This document shows positions 33,184 to 45,763 of a DNA stretch of 64,000 nucleotides, in pieces; the first letter of the stretch is position 1, and each line of letters begins with the position of its first letter. Both the position numbers and the translations under genes were made by a program. The notes under the pieces were generated by a model. That model was not told where the DNA came from and did no database searches. It saw nothing but the letters and a program-made list of their open reading frames with translations. This DNA comes from Blepharisma stoltei (lineage: Eukaryota; Ciliophora; Heterotrichea; Heterotrichida; Blepharismidae), in assembly GCA_914767885.1 (NCBI GenBank), contig CAJZBQ010000018.1, positions 682,001-746,000 on the forward strand, written 5' to 3'.

Positions 33184-33912
33184 TTATAAACTTGATGGTA
33201 ATATATTCCAGCCTTCTTGCTTGACAAATTCTGATTTATCTGAAATTTGGATCGCTGATTTAAATACTTTTCTTGCTTGGCCATGACTTATGGCATCTTC
33301 TGGGTTTTTTACAATGGAATTCTGTGCTTTGTCAATAGCTAGACCCAGTACACACCCTAAGTTGATTACATCCCATGGGGATCTCTGATCATATAAATCT
33401 TTAGCAGAGCTGCTGAAAATAATATTCCTGCCTTTAGTAGCTTTTATAATGTTGGTAGCATTAGAAATGAAAACCCTCCTTGCATTGATGTCTCTTAAAG
33501 CCTGCGAGTAGCATAGCTCAAACATAATGCCTCTTTTGATAGCTTCTTGGACCAAATTGAGCTTGATTCTCATACCCAATCGATCGTGAAGTTTTAAGGA
33601 GATAATATCAATTTCAGCCTCCATGCAGCAATAATGGAAGTCTTGATCATTGCTAGGGCGAGCTGCAACAATATCATACTGGGAAAGGAGCTCTGTGTTA
33701 TTCAAAATCTGGGAAAAGTTCACTTTCACAGTCAAACGTTTGAGTGCTGGAATCGAGTCAGTGTTGGGATATGGCAAAGAATGCATAGAGTAGTTCAAGG
33801 CTTGACATTCATATTCTGACTCCCCTAGAATTTCGTGGACTTTTGTTTGACGTGCTTGACCAATTTGTTTTTTGTCATTGAATCACTTGATATAGAGGTC
33901 ATAATAAACCAT
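33184..33912 (-). CDS. RPP30: RNase P/MRP subunit p30 (RPP30/RPP1)
   Basis: 242 residues from the ATG at 33912 (MVYYDLYIKWFNDKKQ; TGA read as Trp). Family features: VAARPSNDQDFHYCCMEAEIDIISL, then RGIMFELCYSQALRD, ARRVFISNATNII, and GRNIIFSSSAKDLYDQRSPWDVINLGCVLGL. Length is close to human RPP30 (268). It is a protein subunit of RNase P and RNase MRP, with a TIM-barrel fold, needed for tRNA 5' processing in the nucleus. It lies upstream of RPC4 on the same strand. No insertion seen. Confidence 0.9.
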
Positions 33913-33998
33913 TTTTGATGAGAATGTTTATCTAATTCATATAAATCTAAATTATTTTCTAAGGCAGTATTAAAATAAATGCATAAATAAATACCAGA

Positions 33999-35239
33999 TT
34001 AAAATAGCTTAGGTGCCACAATAAGCTGTGAGTTAACTGGCCCTAATAGTTTCAACTTATCATCAGACTGGCAGCCAACTTCTTGATAAAAACTTGTCTG
34101 AACTCCAGGCATTACCTCAAAAAGCTGGTCACCAATATTTAGTACCATTTTCCCACTCTTAAATACTTTTAATTTTCCTATTTTCCCATGCAAATTCCCA
34201 TCACTACTCTTTATTGGTAAAGCTTGAGGCATTTGTACAAAAATTAATTGGTTTTCTTTCACTTTTCTATTTTCGTCCAATATTTCTTCGCTCCGATTCA
34301 TTTCTGATTCAAAGAGAGGCTCAAATAAAAATGGTATGGAGAACCATCTGTCCAGTTAGCACCTGCAGCCAAGATAGAGTTTGGGACTGTGGAAGTGAGA
34401 GCGGCGTTCAGCAAGCATACCTGCTGGGAGGATGAAATTTGGGAAGTTGGAAAAGGATAGCCCAGCAAAGGCGAGAGGGCATTCGCTTAGTCAATCTGGC
34501 ATTTTCCTAGCGCGAAACCAGGAGCTGCACCATGGACTTCAAGTTTCATCTTGGTCAATAACCTGACCAGAAAATTCGCTTTTTGAATTTCCGGCAAAGA
34601 TAATCTTGTTGGCGACCCAGCTTCTTTACCTCTAGGTTGAGTACGAGACCTCGTCTGATCGGAGCGAAGCAGCGAAGGGTCGTGCTCGCATGAAGGCGGT
34701 GGAGCGAAACAAGGGACTCGAAGCCAATATGGCTAGCCTAAATAATCTATATATAATTTAAGTTAAACTCAAAGAAAAGGCAGTGTCAAAGGTGTGTATT
34801 GGTCTGAGTCTGCATCAGTGATCCATGTATTTTCTTCCAGCTCTTTCTTTTGTGCCTGTTCAATGGTTTCTTTTTTTGGCTTGGCCTCAGGCTGAGTTAG
34901 TGAGAATGCGACCTTTGCAGGGGGTCTTGACTTTTTAGTTTTTGGAAACATTGATTGAGGGTCTCTTTCTTGTTTGCCTGCAAGATAAGTACTTGATAAA
35001 GACTGCTGCAGTTCATGCACAGCTTCGCTTGCAGCTCGTTCTGAAGATGCGAGCTCTGAGGATTTGCGTCGGAGAACTAGTTTAGGAGCTCTTGCGGGAG
35101 GAATGACAGGATTAAATCGCTTTTTTGGGGATAAAAGTTCTGATTTTGGAGTGAGAATGGACTGCAAGCGAGTTGGAAGCTCGCCTTCCCTTTGATTTGG
35201 AGTCTTCTTCGAGCTAGCAAATCTACTTTCTTGTGCCAT
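33999..35239 (-). CDS. POLR3D: RNA polymerase III subunit RPC4 (POLR3D/Rpc53), interrupted
   Basis: 264 residues after removal of 34333-34778. The N-terminal half is basic and disordered with TRLQSILTPKSELLSPKKRF, as in RPC4. The C-terminal half holds the conserved part: NQLIFVQMPQALPI, GKIGKLKVFKSGKMVLNIGD, the Phe-x-Gln-Glu motif in SFYQEVGC, and LGPVNSQLIVAPKLF at the end. It pairs with RPC5 (RPC37) in Pol III termination and reinitiation. The insertion separates TPLTLPF from LFEPLFESE. Shorter than human (398), as in many protists. Confidence 0.85.
34333..34778. mobile_element. ~446-bp GC-rich retroposon-like insertion in RPC4
   Basis: Imperfect direct repeats CTCAAATAAAAATGG (34320-34334) and CTCAAAGAAAAGG (34768-34780) flank a GC-rich segment without ORFs. 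On the minus strand it carries TAGGCTAGCCATATTGGC next to CTTCGAGTCCC near one end, matching the motif in the 27.7-kb element. Joining at the duplicated GG/CC restores the frame. The imperfect repeat makes the exact ends uncertain. Confidence 0.65.
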
Positions 35240-35295
35240 CTTACTATTAAATTTAAGTAGGAATTTTTACATTTCAATAGATTACTGTATTGCAA

Positions 35296-36699
35296 TTAAT
35301 TATTTAATAAACACACAAAATCATTGAAATAGATTTTATTTGCTTTGGTCATTCCAATTTCTTTCAGCATTTTTTTGATTTTTTGCTCTAAAACATCGCC
35401 AGACCGATGGATTGCAGTTTTAATGTCTTCAGAAGTGATGAACCCTTTTCTTTCTACATCAAAATGATTAAATAATGCCAAGACTTCTTCCTTTTGTAAA
35501 TGGTGTTTAGACGATATGGCAGCAGCTAAAAACTCTGAGTAGGTAATTTTCCCTGTTTGGTCCACGTCAATAGCTCTTATCAGCTCCTTAATTTCTTGTA
35601 TCGACAATTGGAAACCCGACTTTTGCATAGTTTCTTTTAGTAATTTTGCAGAAATTTCCCCTTTATGCTCATCGTCTAAATTTAGAAATATTTGATCCAA
35701 ATCTTTTATCTGGCTTAGATTTGAATGCTTCACAAGAATATTTAAAAGCTCTTTTTTGAATAAAGAGATTTTACTGTACTCTTGGAAGGATTTAAGTAAG
35801 GCATTATCTATAAAAGGCTCATGGCTGATGCTAGTGGATAACCAATCATGGTCGAGTGCTTCTTTCGCAGACAGTCTACTCGATGGATTCATGCAAATTA
35901 ATTTTTTAATTAAATCTCTTCCTGCATGAGATATAGCTTTCCAGCTGTCGCATTCCTTGTCAAAGCGGCCTATTTTGATTTTTTTGAAGGCTTCAGAAAG
36001 TCTTCTCGAGTAAAATGGCAACTGTCCACATAAGATTTGGTACATTATGATGCCTGCACTCCACAAGTCACATTTGTAGTTGTAGGATCCTCTCAGGACT
36101 TCTGGAGCTATATAATAAGAAGTTCCGGAAACTGAGTGGAGATGCTTTAAATTTCTGAATTTTTTTGCAAACCCAAAATCAATAAGTTTTATTTCAAAAT
36201 CGCCTTTCTGGGATTCTAGTAAAAAATTTTCAGGTTTGATGTCTCGGTGTACTATTCGGTTATTGTGAAGGTAATTTATTGCCATTAGGATTTGATGAAC
36301 CAAAGGCCGAGACTGGGATTCAGTAAAGTGTCCAATTTTTATGATTTTCTGACCTAATTCACCTCCAGAGCAATATTCAGTGACTATACTGATTATATTT
36401 GTGTCTTCATAAGCATCATAAAATCTTATTATATTGGGGTGGCTAACTATTTTTAGAATCTCTACTTCTCGATTTAATTTTTTCAGCCTATCTTTACTGA
36501 GATTTGAGGATTTTTGGATTATCTTTATTGCTACCTTACTGTTTGAGCCGATTGGGTAGGCTTCTCTTACAACTCCATAGTTTCCAGACCCAATAACTTT
36601 GCCTAATATATAAACAGATTCTATTTGAGTTTCATGAATGGCACTTTCTATTACTGGTGCCAATAAACTTTGAGTTCTTCTGCTTGCATTCTGTCCCAT
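35296..36699 (-). CDS. Calcium-dependent protein kinase (CDPK)
   Basis: 467 residues, uninterrupted. N-terminus MGQNASRR fits N-myristoylation at Gly2. Kinase domain: GSGNYGVVREAYP (glycine loop), VAIKII (Lys), HRDIKPENFL (catalytic loop), DFGFA, SGTSYYIAPEVLRG, DLWSAGIIMY. After a junction helix come four EF-hand segments, with good ligand sets in DLDDEHKGEISAKLL, DVDQTGKITYSEFL and DVERKGFITSEDI, and a weaker last one. This is the standard CDPK layout of ciliates, apicomplexans and plants: a calcium-activated Ser/Thr kinase. It contains many TTT/ATT codons and no in-frame TGA. Confidence 0.95.
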   Translation of the reverse strand: MGQNASRRTQSLLAPVIESAIHETQIESVYILGKVIGSGNYGVVREAYPIGSNSKVAIKIIQKSSNLSKDRLKKLNREVEILKIVSHPNIIRFYDAYEDTNIISIVTEYCSGGELGQKIIKIGHFTESQSRPLVHQILMAINYLHNNRIVHRDIKPENFLLESQKGDFEIKLIDFGFAKKFRNLKHLHSVSGTSYYIAPEVLRGSYNYKCDLWSAGIIMYQILCGQLPFYSRRLSEAFKKIKIGRFDKECDSWKAISHAGRDLIKKLICMNPSSRLSAKEALDHDWLSTSISHEPFIDNALLKSFQEYSKISLFKKELLNILVKHSNLSQIKDLDQIFLNLDDEHKGEISAKLLKETMQKSGFQLSIQEIKELIRAIDVDQTGKITYSEFLAAAISSKHHLQKEEVLALFNHFDVERKGFITSEDIKTAIHRSGDVLEQKIKKMLKEIGMTKANKIYFNDFVCLLNN

Positions 36700-38112
36700 A
36701 AATTAATTTTATATTTTTATCAGCTGGTTGCTATTTAAATTCTGGGAATTGGAATACGATTTTTATGGTAAGCAATTAAAATGAAAACAGAATTTTTTTA
36801 AAAATGAGCTTGATTTTAATTGAGATGTTTCTATTTATAAAATATTCATTCTGATCTTATAGGATGTCTTAATTGATAAATTCGTAGTAATCCCATACTT
36901 TTTTTACTTTGATTTTTGGTTTATTTCATATTTAGCAAAAAATTACGCGAAGCTATTTTACTATTTAATGCCTTATAGCTTGAGTAATAATTTACTACTT
37001 TATTTAAACAATTTTATCTCTAAACTAAGAACTCTTTAACTAATTTAACACTAGAAGCGACTTCTAAATTATTGTCTAAATACATCAGAAACTTAAGGAT
37101 TTTCGATGAAAATACAAAATTTAATTTTTGAATTGGATTGCATCTGATATTGGAAGCAAAGAGAGCTCTCAATTTTAGACATAGTTCTAAAATTTCATTG
37201 CTGTCATCTTAAAAACTTTCCAAACCAATATTGTATTATTTCCAAATCTACAGCCAATTAAATCCATTTGCTTTATGCTACAATTTGCCTAGCAAATCTT
37301 ATTTTTATTTCGTAATATGAATAATAGCTCAGAAAGCTCATTTATTATTGACTCAAATAGACATCTTAACTGTTAGACTTTATAATTTTATTATCCTTTT
37401 TCAAATACTATTTTTCGTTGCAAGCCACATTTTCTTCGTATGAGATTCGCTTGGAAAGCAATAAATTCTTATTAAAATAAATTTCGACCAAAAACCCCCG
37501 AGGAAATGTCATAGAAGGACAGAGTAAACTTGCTGAAAAATATGATATGAAAGCAAACTATTGAAAAAATTAGGTCTGAATTTATTTATGATTGCTGTCC
37601 TTTTTTAAAGGATTCAATTCTAATAAGTGCAATACCTCTAAAAAATTTTATTTTATACTATCGCCAAAAATTCCTATGAAAATAGAATTTTTGAATATAT
37701 TCTTCAATTAAACTTGGCTTGCTACCAAGAAATTGCTATTTTTAGAATAAAATTTTATTCAATTTTAAAAATATATATCTCAAGCTGAACTATTATTGGT
37801 ACCAATAGCATTGAAAATAATGGTTTACTTCAGCCAAGTACTGTAGACTATGAAGGTTGCTTTTATTTTGTCCATTAAGGCAAAAACACTGTAAATTTTG
37901 ATCTGGCTTCAAAGTAAAAATTTCCCAGGCCATAACTGCTAAATTAAATAATTAATATAAGCAGCTCCTTATGTTAATATTCATATATTTTATAATAATT
38001 TTATTCAAGATATTTACTATAATAGGGCACAATTAATTAAACATTATATGAAAAAGGGTTATCAACTGTGTTTTACCTCCAAGAGCAAATTATATTACGC
38101 TTAAAATTAAAA
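36700..38112. other. 1.4-kb AT-rich intergenic stretch
   Basis: No open frame with protein-like composition on either strand and no recognisable repeat end. It may hold regulatory sequence or an unrecognised IES. Confidence 0.45.
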
Positions 38113-39559
38113 TTAAACTTTAATAGATTTAAAATCTACCAAAGGCATTGCTAATTCATTTTTTCCCTTAAGCAATTGCCTTTTATCTGTTTTCCTATTC
38201 CTTGCAGATGATATAGAAACAATGGTATTTCCAATAATTACAATAATTCCTCCCATTCATGTGTAAATTGAAGGAATACCTTCTATCCCAACACATCACC
38301 CAATAAATGATCCTATTAAAGGTTGAAAATTCATAAATACAGATATCACCAATGCTGGTATATGCTTACTCCCCTTCCTCCACAGATATGCTAATTTTTA
38401 TTTTTTCAAAAAATTGTTTATATAGATTTATATTAAACTTTGCTTTTCTAAACAATTTATAAAACTAATACAAAATTATAGCTTTATTTATCAATTTATC
38501 TTTAAAACTAGTAGAGCTAAATAGTGTTTTAGTTATAATAATTATTAGTAATATATCAAAGGTAAAAATGTTTATATTAAACAAATATTGCTCCCTCATA
38601 GAGATTTTTCTTGTCAATCATGGAGGAAGTTAATGAGATGTGTAAAAGCAGCATTGCCCAATGCCCCTGGGATTAAACCTAAATACATAGCCATAAGTCA
38701 ATCATCGGTATAAATTCATTGAATTCCTGCAATTGGCTCATCTCCAGAAATAAGAGCACATATATAAGATATTATTGCTGCCTGCAAATTTACTATAGCA
38801 AGATAAGTTCATAAGGGAGCTTCACTCGTCATAACTGTCTTGTTAATTAAAATATAAATCGCCAATGCAATTGCACAGCCAAAAGCTAGAGCATCTCCAT
38901 ATCAGCTTGAACTCTCACTTCCTTTGCTTTCAAAAATGCACACTGAAAGCCCCAAAAAGCCTACAGTAGGGAGGGATTTATTTAGATGGGCCGGAAATCC
39001 GCCCTCCCTCCTCGACCTTATGGGCGAGTTTTATAAAAATAGCTGAATCTAGCCTAAGTCTTTCCTCTAACAGAAAGCCTACAGCAACTCCTAAAATTTC
39101 AAAAACAGAAATTTTTTCGCACTTAAAAAAGAAAATAGCGACTATAACTAAAGGACTTGCTGATAAAAATAATAAAGAGTGTGAAACAGAAGTCAGATTT
39201 AAGCTGACACACCACAGACAAAATAAAGCAGCAAGACAAATCCCAGATATTCTGGAGACTGGCCAAAATCTGATTATCATCTGTTTAGATTCTTGCCAAT
39301 TGTTAAAGCATTCAAAGAAGCCTGGAATAAATTGAAATAGAGCTGTTAGTTGTAAACGCCAACAAGACTTCATATAAGGAGAAACTGATACTATTTTTTC
39401 AAATGCTGCAGCAGCTGATGATCCAGCAGCAATTGCAAGAAATAGAGTTGTATAATATAAAATGACCCTTATTGACATTTTTATAAATATTATTTTATTT
39501 TTAGCAACATTTACGAGCGAATGCATTACTTTCTTTACATTTTGAAAAATACTAATCAA
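38113..39559 (-). CDS. EamA/DMT-family transporter, split by two insertions
   Basis: 354 residues after removing 38369-38632 and 38967-39084, with several TGA as Trp. About ten transmembrane segments in two EamA halves: ILYYTTLFLAIAAGSSAAAA...FLSASPLVIVAIFFF-KCEKISVFEILGVAVGFLGL, then GDALAFGCAIALAIYILINK, LGLIPGALGNAAFTHLI, FMNFQPLIGSFIGW and WMGGIIVIIGNTIVSI. The Pro-Leu-Ile-Gly pattern near the end is typical of drug/metabolite transporters. Substrate unknown. A C-terminal basic tail (ARNRKTDKRQLLKGK) is cytoplasmic. Confidence 0.85.
38369..38632. mobile_element. 264-bp IES related to family A in the EamA gene
   Basis: TTA at 38366-38368 and 38630-38632. Left end CTCCCCTTCCTCCACAGA; right end TCAATCATGGAGGAAG, its imperfect inverse. 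The AT-rich core shares TTTATAAAACTAATAC-type sequence with family A. Removal joins AAFTHLI to KHIPALVIS in frame. Confidence 0.85.
38967..39084. mobile_element. 118-bp insertion with 11-bp target duplication in the EamA gene
   Basis: AAAGCCTACAG at 38956-38966 and 39074-39084 flanks a GC-rich 107-bp segment with an inverted pair (GGGAGGGATT and CCGCCCTCCCTCCTCG partly complementary). Removal restores the EamA frame within a transmembrane segment (GVAVGFLGLSVCIF). It belongs by its duplication length to the retroposon-like class. Confidence 0.8.
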
Positions 39560-42006
<2,447 letters not shown>

Positions 42007-43218
42007 TACTTATTATAATTTCTTTTATGCAAAATTATTAAATATATCATTTAAAAATGGAATTTAGATAACAGATTGTAATTGATCTATTATCTGAAGA
42101 TACTTGAAAATAGACTATCAGCAGTGCAATTAACAGATTTTAATGCTATTTTGCAGTTATTTAAATTAATGCTACCAATTGAGTGAATAGCTTGATAGCA
42201 AAAAAAGAAGTAGCTAGCTGAGTCTACCTAGCTCTACTAGCAATTTGGCTTTGTCTGGGGTCTGGCTCTACTTGCTCTACCTAGCTCTATCTGCTCTATC
42301 TGGCAGTCAGGTCTGGCTCTACTTGCTTTATCTGGCAGTCTGGAAGTTTGGCAGTCTGACTCCACCTGACAGTCTTGCTCTACCAGGTTTTGCCTGGCTC
42401 TACCTGGCTATACATGGCTCTCCCAAAATAAAATTTTCTTGATTTTTGGAGTAGCAATTTAATGAAATTTGCGATGATGTATAAAATAAAAATTTAATAG
42501 TCTGTATTAGCATCATGCCAAAGGATAATTCTTTAAAGATACCTGAATCTATATTACATTAATGTTAATATAAGGATCCCCCCTCATTTGTCCAATTTTC
42601 TAGTCTTTATCATTTGTCCATTTTTCTAGTTTTTTTTATAAAGATATAGCCAGAATAAGTGTCTTGCGTGTTTTTCCCGTACTTCAAAGTAAATTTTATC
42701 TAAAATGGTGATAAAACCAGTTAATGATTGATAATCCTGTAAATATTGTTATAGATTATTCCTTTACTTAAATCTATTTTTATTTTGATATAGATATAAT
42801 TGAAGTATAGATATTCAAATGATAAATGTTCTTTAAAGATCCACCTTAATGCATATGTGCAATATTTTTTATTGTTTTGATATTTAAGCTAAGTTCTTTA
42901 TTCTTTATTATAGATATTAAAACTTAAATGCAAGATAATAAATTTTATTAGCAATCTGATAAGTTATGCTTAGATAAAACTTATGCTTTCAGATCCCAGG
43001 CAGTAAATATAGAAGTTTCCTATGTTTGGCGCTGTAAGGCCGATAAATTCTGATCGGAATTTATCGGTAGGTTGCACCAAATCAATGCCTTGGTCGGACC
43101 AAAAAGCGATTTTGGTCCGACGAACTTGGAAAGCTCCTGGGAAAATGTCTGCGCTTTTAGCGCTATATAGAGGAAACCTCTATAATAAAAATGTCTAATA
43201 TAATTCTATAAATTTATT
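42007..43218. repeat. Intergenic stretch with CTGGCTCTACCTG-type tandem low-complexity tract
   Basis: From about 42207 to 42425 the plus strand is built of degenerate 8-15-bp variants of CTGGCTCTAC and TCTGGCAGTC, far GC-richer than its surroundings. ORFs across it are compositional artefacts. At 42575-42640 ATTTGTCCATTTTCTAG-like units occur twice. Nothing else is recognised before the foldback near 43.0 kb. Confidence 0.6.
43010..43190. repeat. GC-rich foldback element with nested hairpins
   Basis: Left GTTTCCTATGTTTGGCGCT and right AGCGCTATATAGAGGAAAC are inverted imperfect copies. Inside are CCGATAAATTCTGATCGGAA with its complement, and GTCGGACCAAAAAGCGATTT with TTGGTCCGAC. The TATAGCGC terminus links it to the foldbacks at 19.4 and 24.9 kb (family C). 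It sits directly upstream of USP-A. Confidence 0.65.
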
Positions 43219-45272
43219 ATGATGGAAGAGCTTAAAAAAGCAGTTTATATTCTTGCAACACTCAGTCAACATATAGAATTTCCTTTCGAAAATCAAGGCT
43301 TAAGCAGAATTATTAAAAATGCTTTTACCTCAGGCATTGATAATGAAAGCCTAAGAAGATTAATAGGATTAAGCCAAAGCAGCGCCTTTCCTTATGTAAG
43401 AGAAATTATTAGATCCCAGAAATGAGAAGATATTTTTGCTTCGCCAAACAAATTGTTTCAACCATTTCAAGCTTCTGACATGCCTAAAAAAATTGGAAAA
43501 GTTGCATTTTTTATTACTTGCACTAATAAAGATTATATAGAGGAAATAGAAGGCTACACTTTAGTTGTAAAACTTTTTCTACCTGCAGGGATTTTAATAT
43601 GTAAATACGGAGAAGAATGAAAGAATTGTTCATCTCAGATAATAGATATAAATGATAAGCCTAAAAGCACTTCTATGATTTTTGGCTTTGCTAAAAACTG
43701 AGCAGAGATTCCCGAAAATGAAGAAACGGCAGAAAATAAAATGGAAAAAGTTGAAGATAAAGAAACAAGAACAGAAACAATTGAAAATAACCCTGAATAT
43801 TTTGAAGAAAACGATACTAAAAATATAAACGCGGATCAAATAAATGAAAAATTCAAACAATTAGAAGAAGAATTATTTAAATGCAAACAAAGCAATGAAT
43901 GTCTCAAAGCTGAACTAAAAAAAGTAAAACTAGAAAATAAATAGCATGCAATGATATTAGTGAAGTAAAAGCAATGACGGAGGATGTGAAAAATTATTTG
44001 AATAAAAAAATAGATGAAATTAGTATGGATTTAAAAGAAAGCTTAAATTGTTTAAAAGAAGGACAGGATAAATGTCAAAAATTTATGGAAAATGTCCTTG
44101 AAAATTGTCAAAGTAATTTAAATCAACTTAAGTCTTACAAAAATGACTTCACTAGCTCAAAAAGTGAACCAAAAAAGAAAAATGACGATTTTTCTTTATC
44201 TTTTAATGTTGTTTCTGATTATTTTCAATACATCAATAAAACTGTTCAAGATTACATCCAAAAATACAATGAACTGGAAATTAAATACAATTCATTAGTA
44301 GATATGTGCAATAAAATAATAATTGAGACTAATAACAAACACTCATCATTAGAGGCGAAAATTAGTGAAATCGAAGAAAAGACCAAAAAAATTTCAATAC
44401 CAAATGGAAATGAATTAATTTCAAGCCCGAAAAATGATCCTGACTCAAGAAATATGAATAAAAACCCTCCAAAGAGAAAAAAAAAGGGGTTAATCAATAT
44501 AGGTAACAGTTGTTATATGAATTCAGCTTTACAGATCTTTGCAAGTGTTCCAAGTTTCATCGAAAATATAAGAAACATTGAAAATGACTTGTTTTATTGT
44601 TTAGGTGACATACTATCGTCGATAACAGATCCCTATTCTATAAAAATAGACGAAAAATTAAAAAAACTAAGAAGCTTGCTTGCCAACAAATACCCTATGG
44701 TAATTTATATTTAGTTTGGTGGAAATACAGAAAATGATTGCAAAGAATTATATGTTATCATAATAAATTTATTTATGGAACTTTACCAAAGCGAAATGTT
44801 TTTAATAAACAAAAACCAAGCGATAATTTGTGAAAGTAACCACAGGTTAGAATTATCTGAACATCAACTATTTTTAACTATAACTGATAATGAATTGTCA
44901 ATTAAAGAGTGGCTAAATCAGCTTGAAAATGAAAAAACAATATTTCATGGAGATAATAATTTATTTTGTGAAACTTGTGGGCAGAGATCCGATTCAGAGA
45001 TGGTGACAGAAAGCATTGAGCCTCATGAAATTTTAGCTTTTTATAATGCTAAAAGTAAAAACCCGATTGAAAATATTCCTGATTTTGTATCCTTAGGGGA
45101 AAATCAGTATGAAATCTTTGGAATAATTTGGTACAATAGAAGCCACTACATAGCTTATACAAGAGAAGAGGGAATTTGAAATGAATACAATGATAGCTAT
45201 GTCACAACAAATAAGCATCCAAATCCAAAAAATATCTATATGCTTTTTTATAAAAAAGTTATAATTAATTAG
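43219..45272 (+). CDS. USP-family deubiquitinase A (catalytic residues intact)
   Basis: N-terminal part (43219-43944): a helical domain starting MMEELKKAVYILATLSQHIE, then GKVAFFITCTNKDY and an acidic coiled coil. The frame breaks at a TAG at 43942 and resumes by about 43951 as NDISEVKAMTEDVKNYL, so an unresolved junction, or two adjacent genes, lies here. The C-terminal part is a coiled coil followed by a compact USP domain: Cys box GLINIGNSCYMNSALQIFA, a 15-nt intron at 44700-44714, ENDCKELY, a zinc-ligand pair CETCG, and His box NRSHYIAYTRE with WNEYNDS. The catalytic Cys, His and Asn/Asp are present, so it is probably active. At roughly 250 residues the catalytic domain is minimal. TGA is read as Trp several times. 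Confidence 0.75.
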
Positions 45273-45460
45273 TTTTTACTTTATTAAGTTTTCAATTTAG
45301 TTGTGTTAATTTTAAATTTAATTTATTTTTCCTTGAATGTGTAGACAGCTGAAGAAATTACAGCTATAATATTCCCGAACAGAAACTAAATGACTAATTC
45401 TACTTCTAAACACTTTTATAATGTATTCACCTAAAAGATTTTAATATTTAATAAAGCTAT

Positions 45461-45697
45461 ATGCCTTTAATCTTATGCAAGGGAAAGCTAACCCTAGTCA
45501 GTCTATTTGACGTAAAGAGCGGTAAGCCAATTGCTATGTTCTCTACAGAAATGACTCTTATGTCTCTAGAATTTTCAATTTTTGGCCAACATATATTTTT
45601 AGTAGAAACAATAAAAGGAGTGGGGACTTCTTCTTATTTTCAAAGCTCTGTATTTAAGGCAAGTGAAGCAGCCTTTCATTTTTCAGCTATAAATTAA
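45461..45697 (+). CDS. Possible WD-repeat-like fragment
   Basis: A 78-residue frame reading VSLFDVKSGKPIAMFSTEMT and FSIFGQHIFLVE, which resembles one WD40 blade. It is isolated, short and between two USP loci; it may be a gene relic or chance. Confidence 0.25.
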   Translation: MPLILCKGKLTLVSLFDVKSGKPIAMFSTEMTLMSLEFSIFGQHIFLVETIKGVGTSSYFQSSVFKASEAAFHFSAIN

Positions 45698-45763
45698 GTT
45701 TATTATAATTAAATCCAATTCCAGCTTTATCACTTTAATTATTATGAATATCTGTATAAATAT

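Noticed and set aside
10059-34778. tRNA genes or tRNA-derived SINE heads in the GC-rich insertions
   Set aside because: Short GGTTCGA- or TTCGAGTCC-like strings occur, but I could not fold a convincing cloverleaf or find paired A and B boxes.
42245-42442. ORF of repeated Leu/Tyr/Ala units
   Set aside because: Product of the CTGGCTCTAC low-complexity tract.
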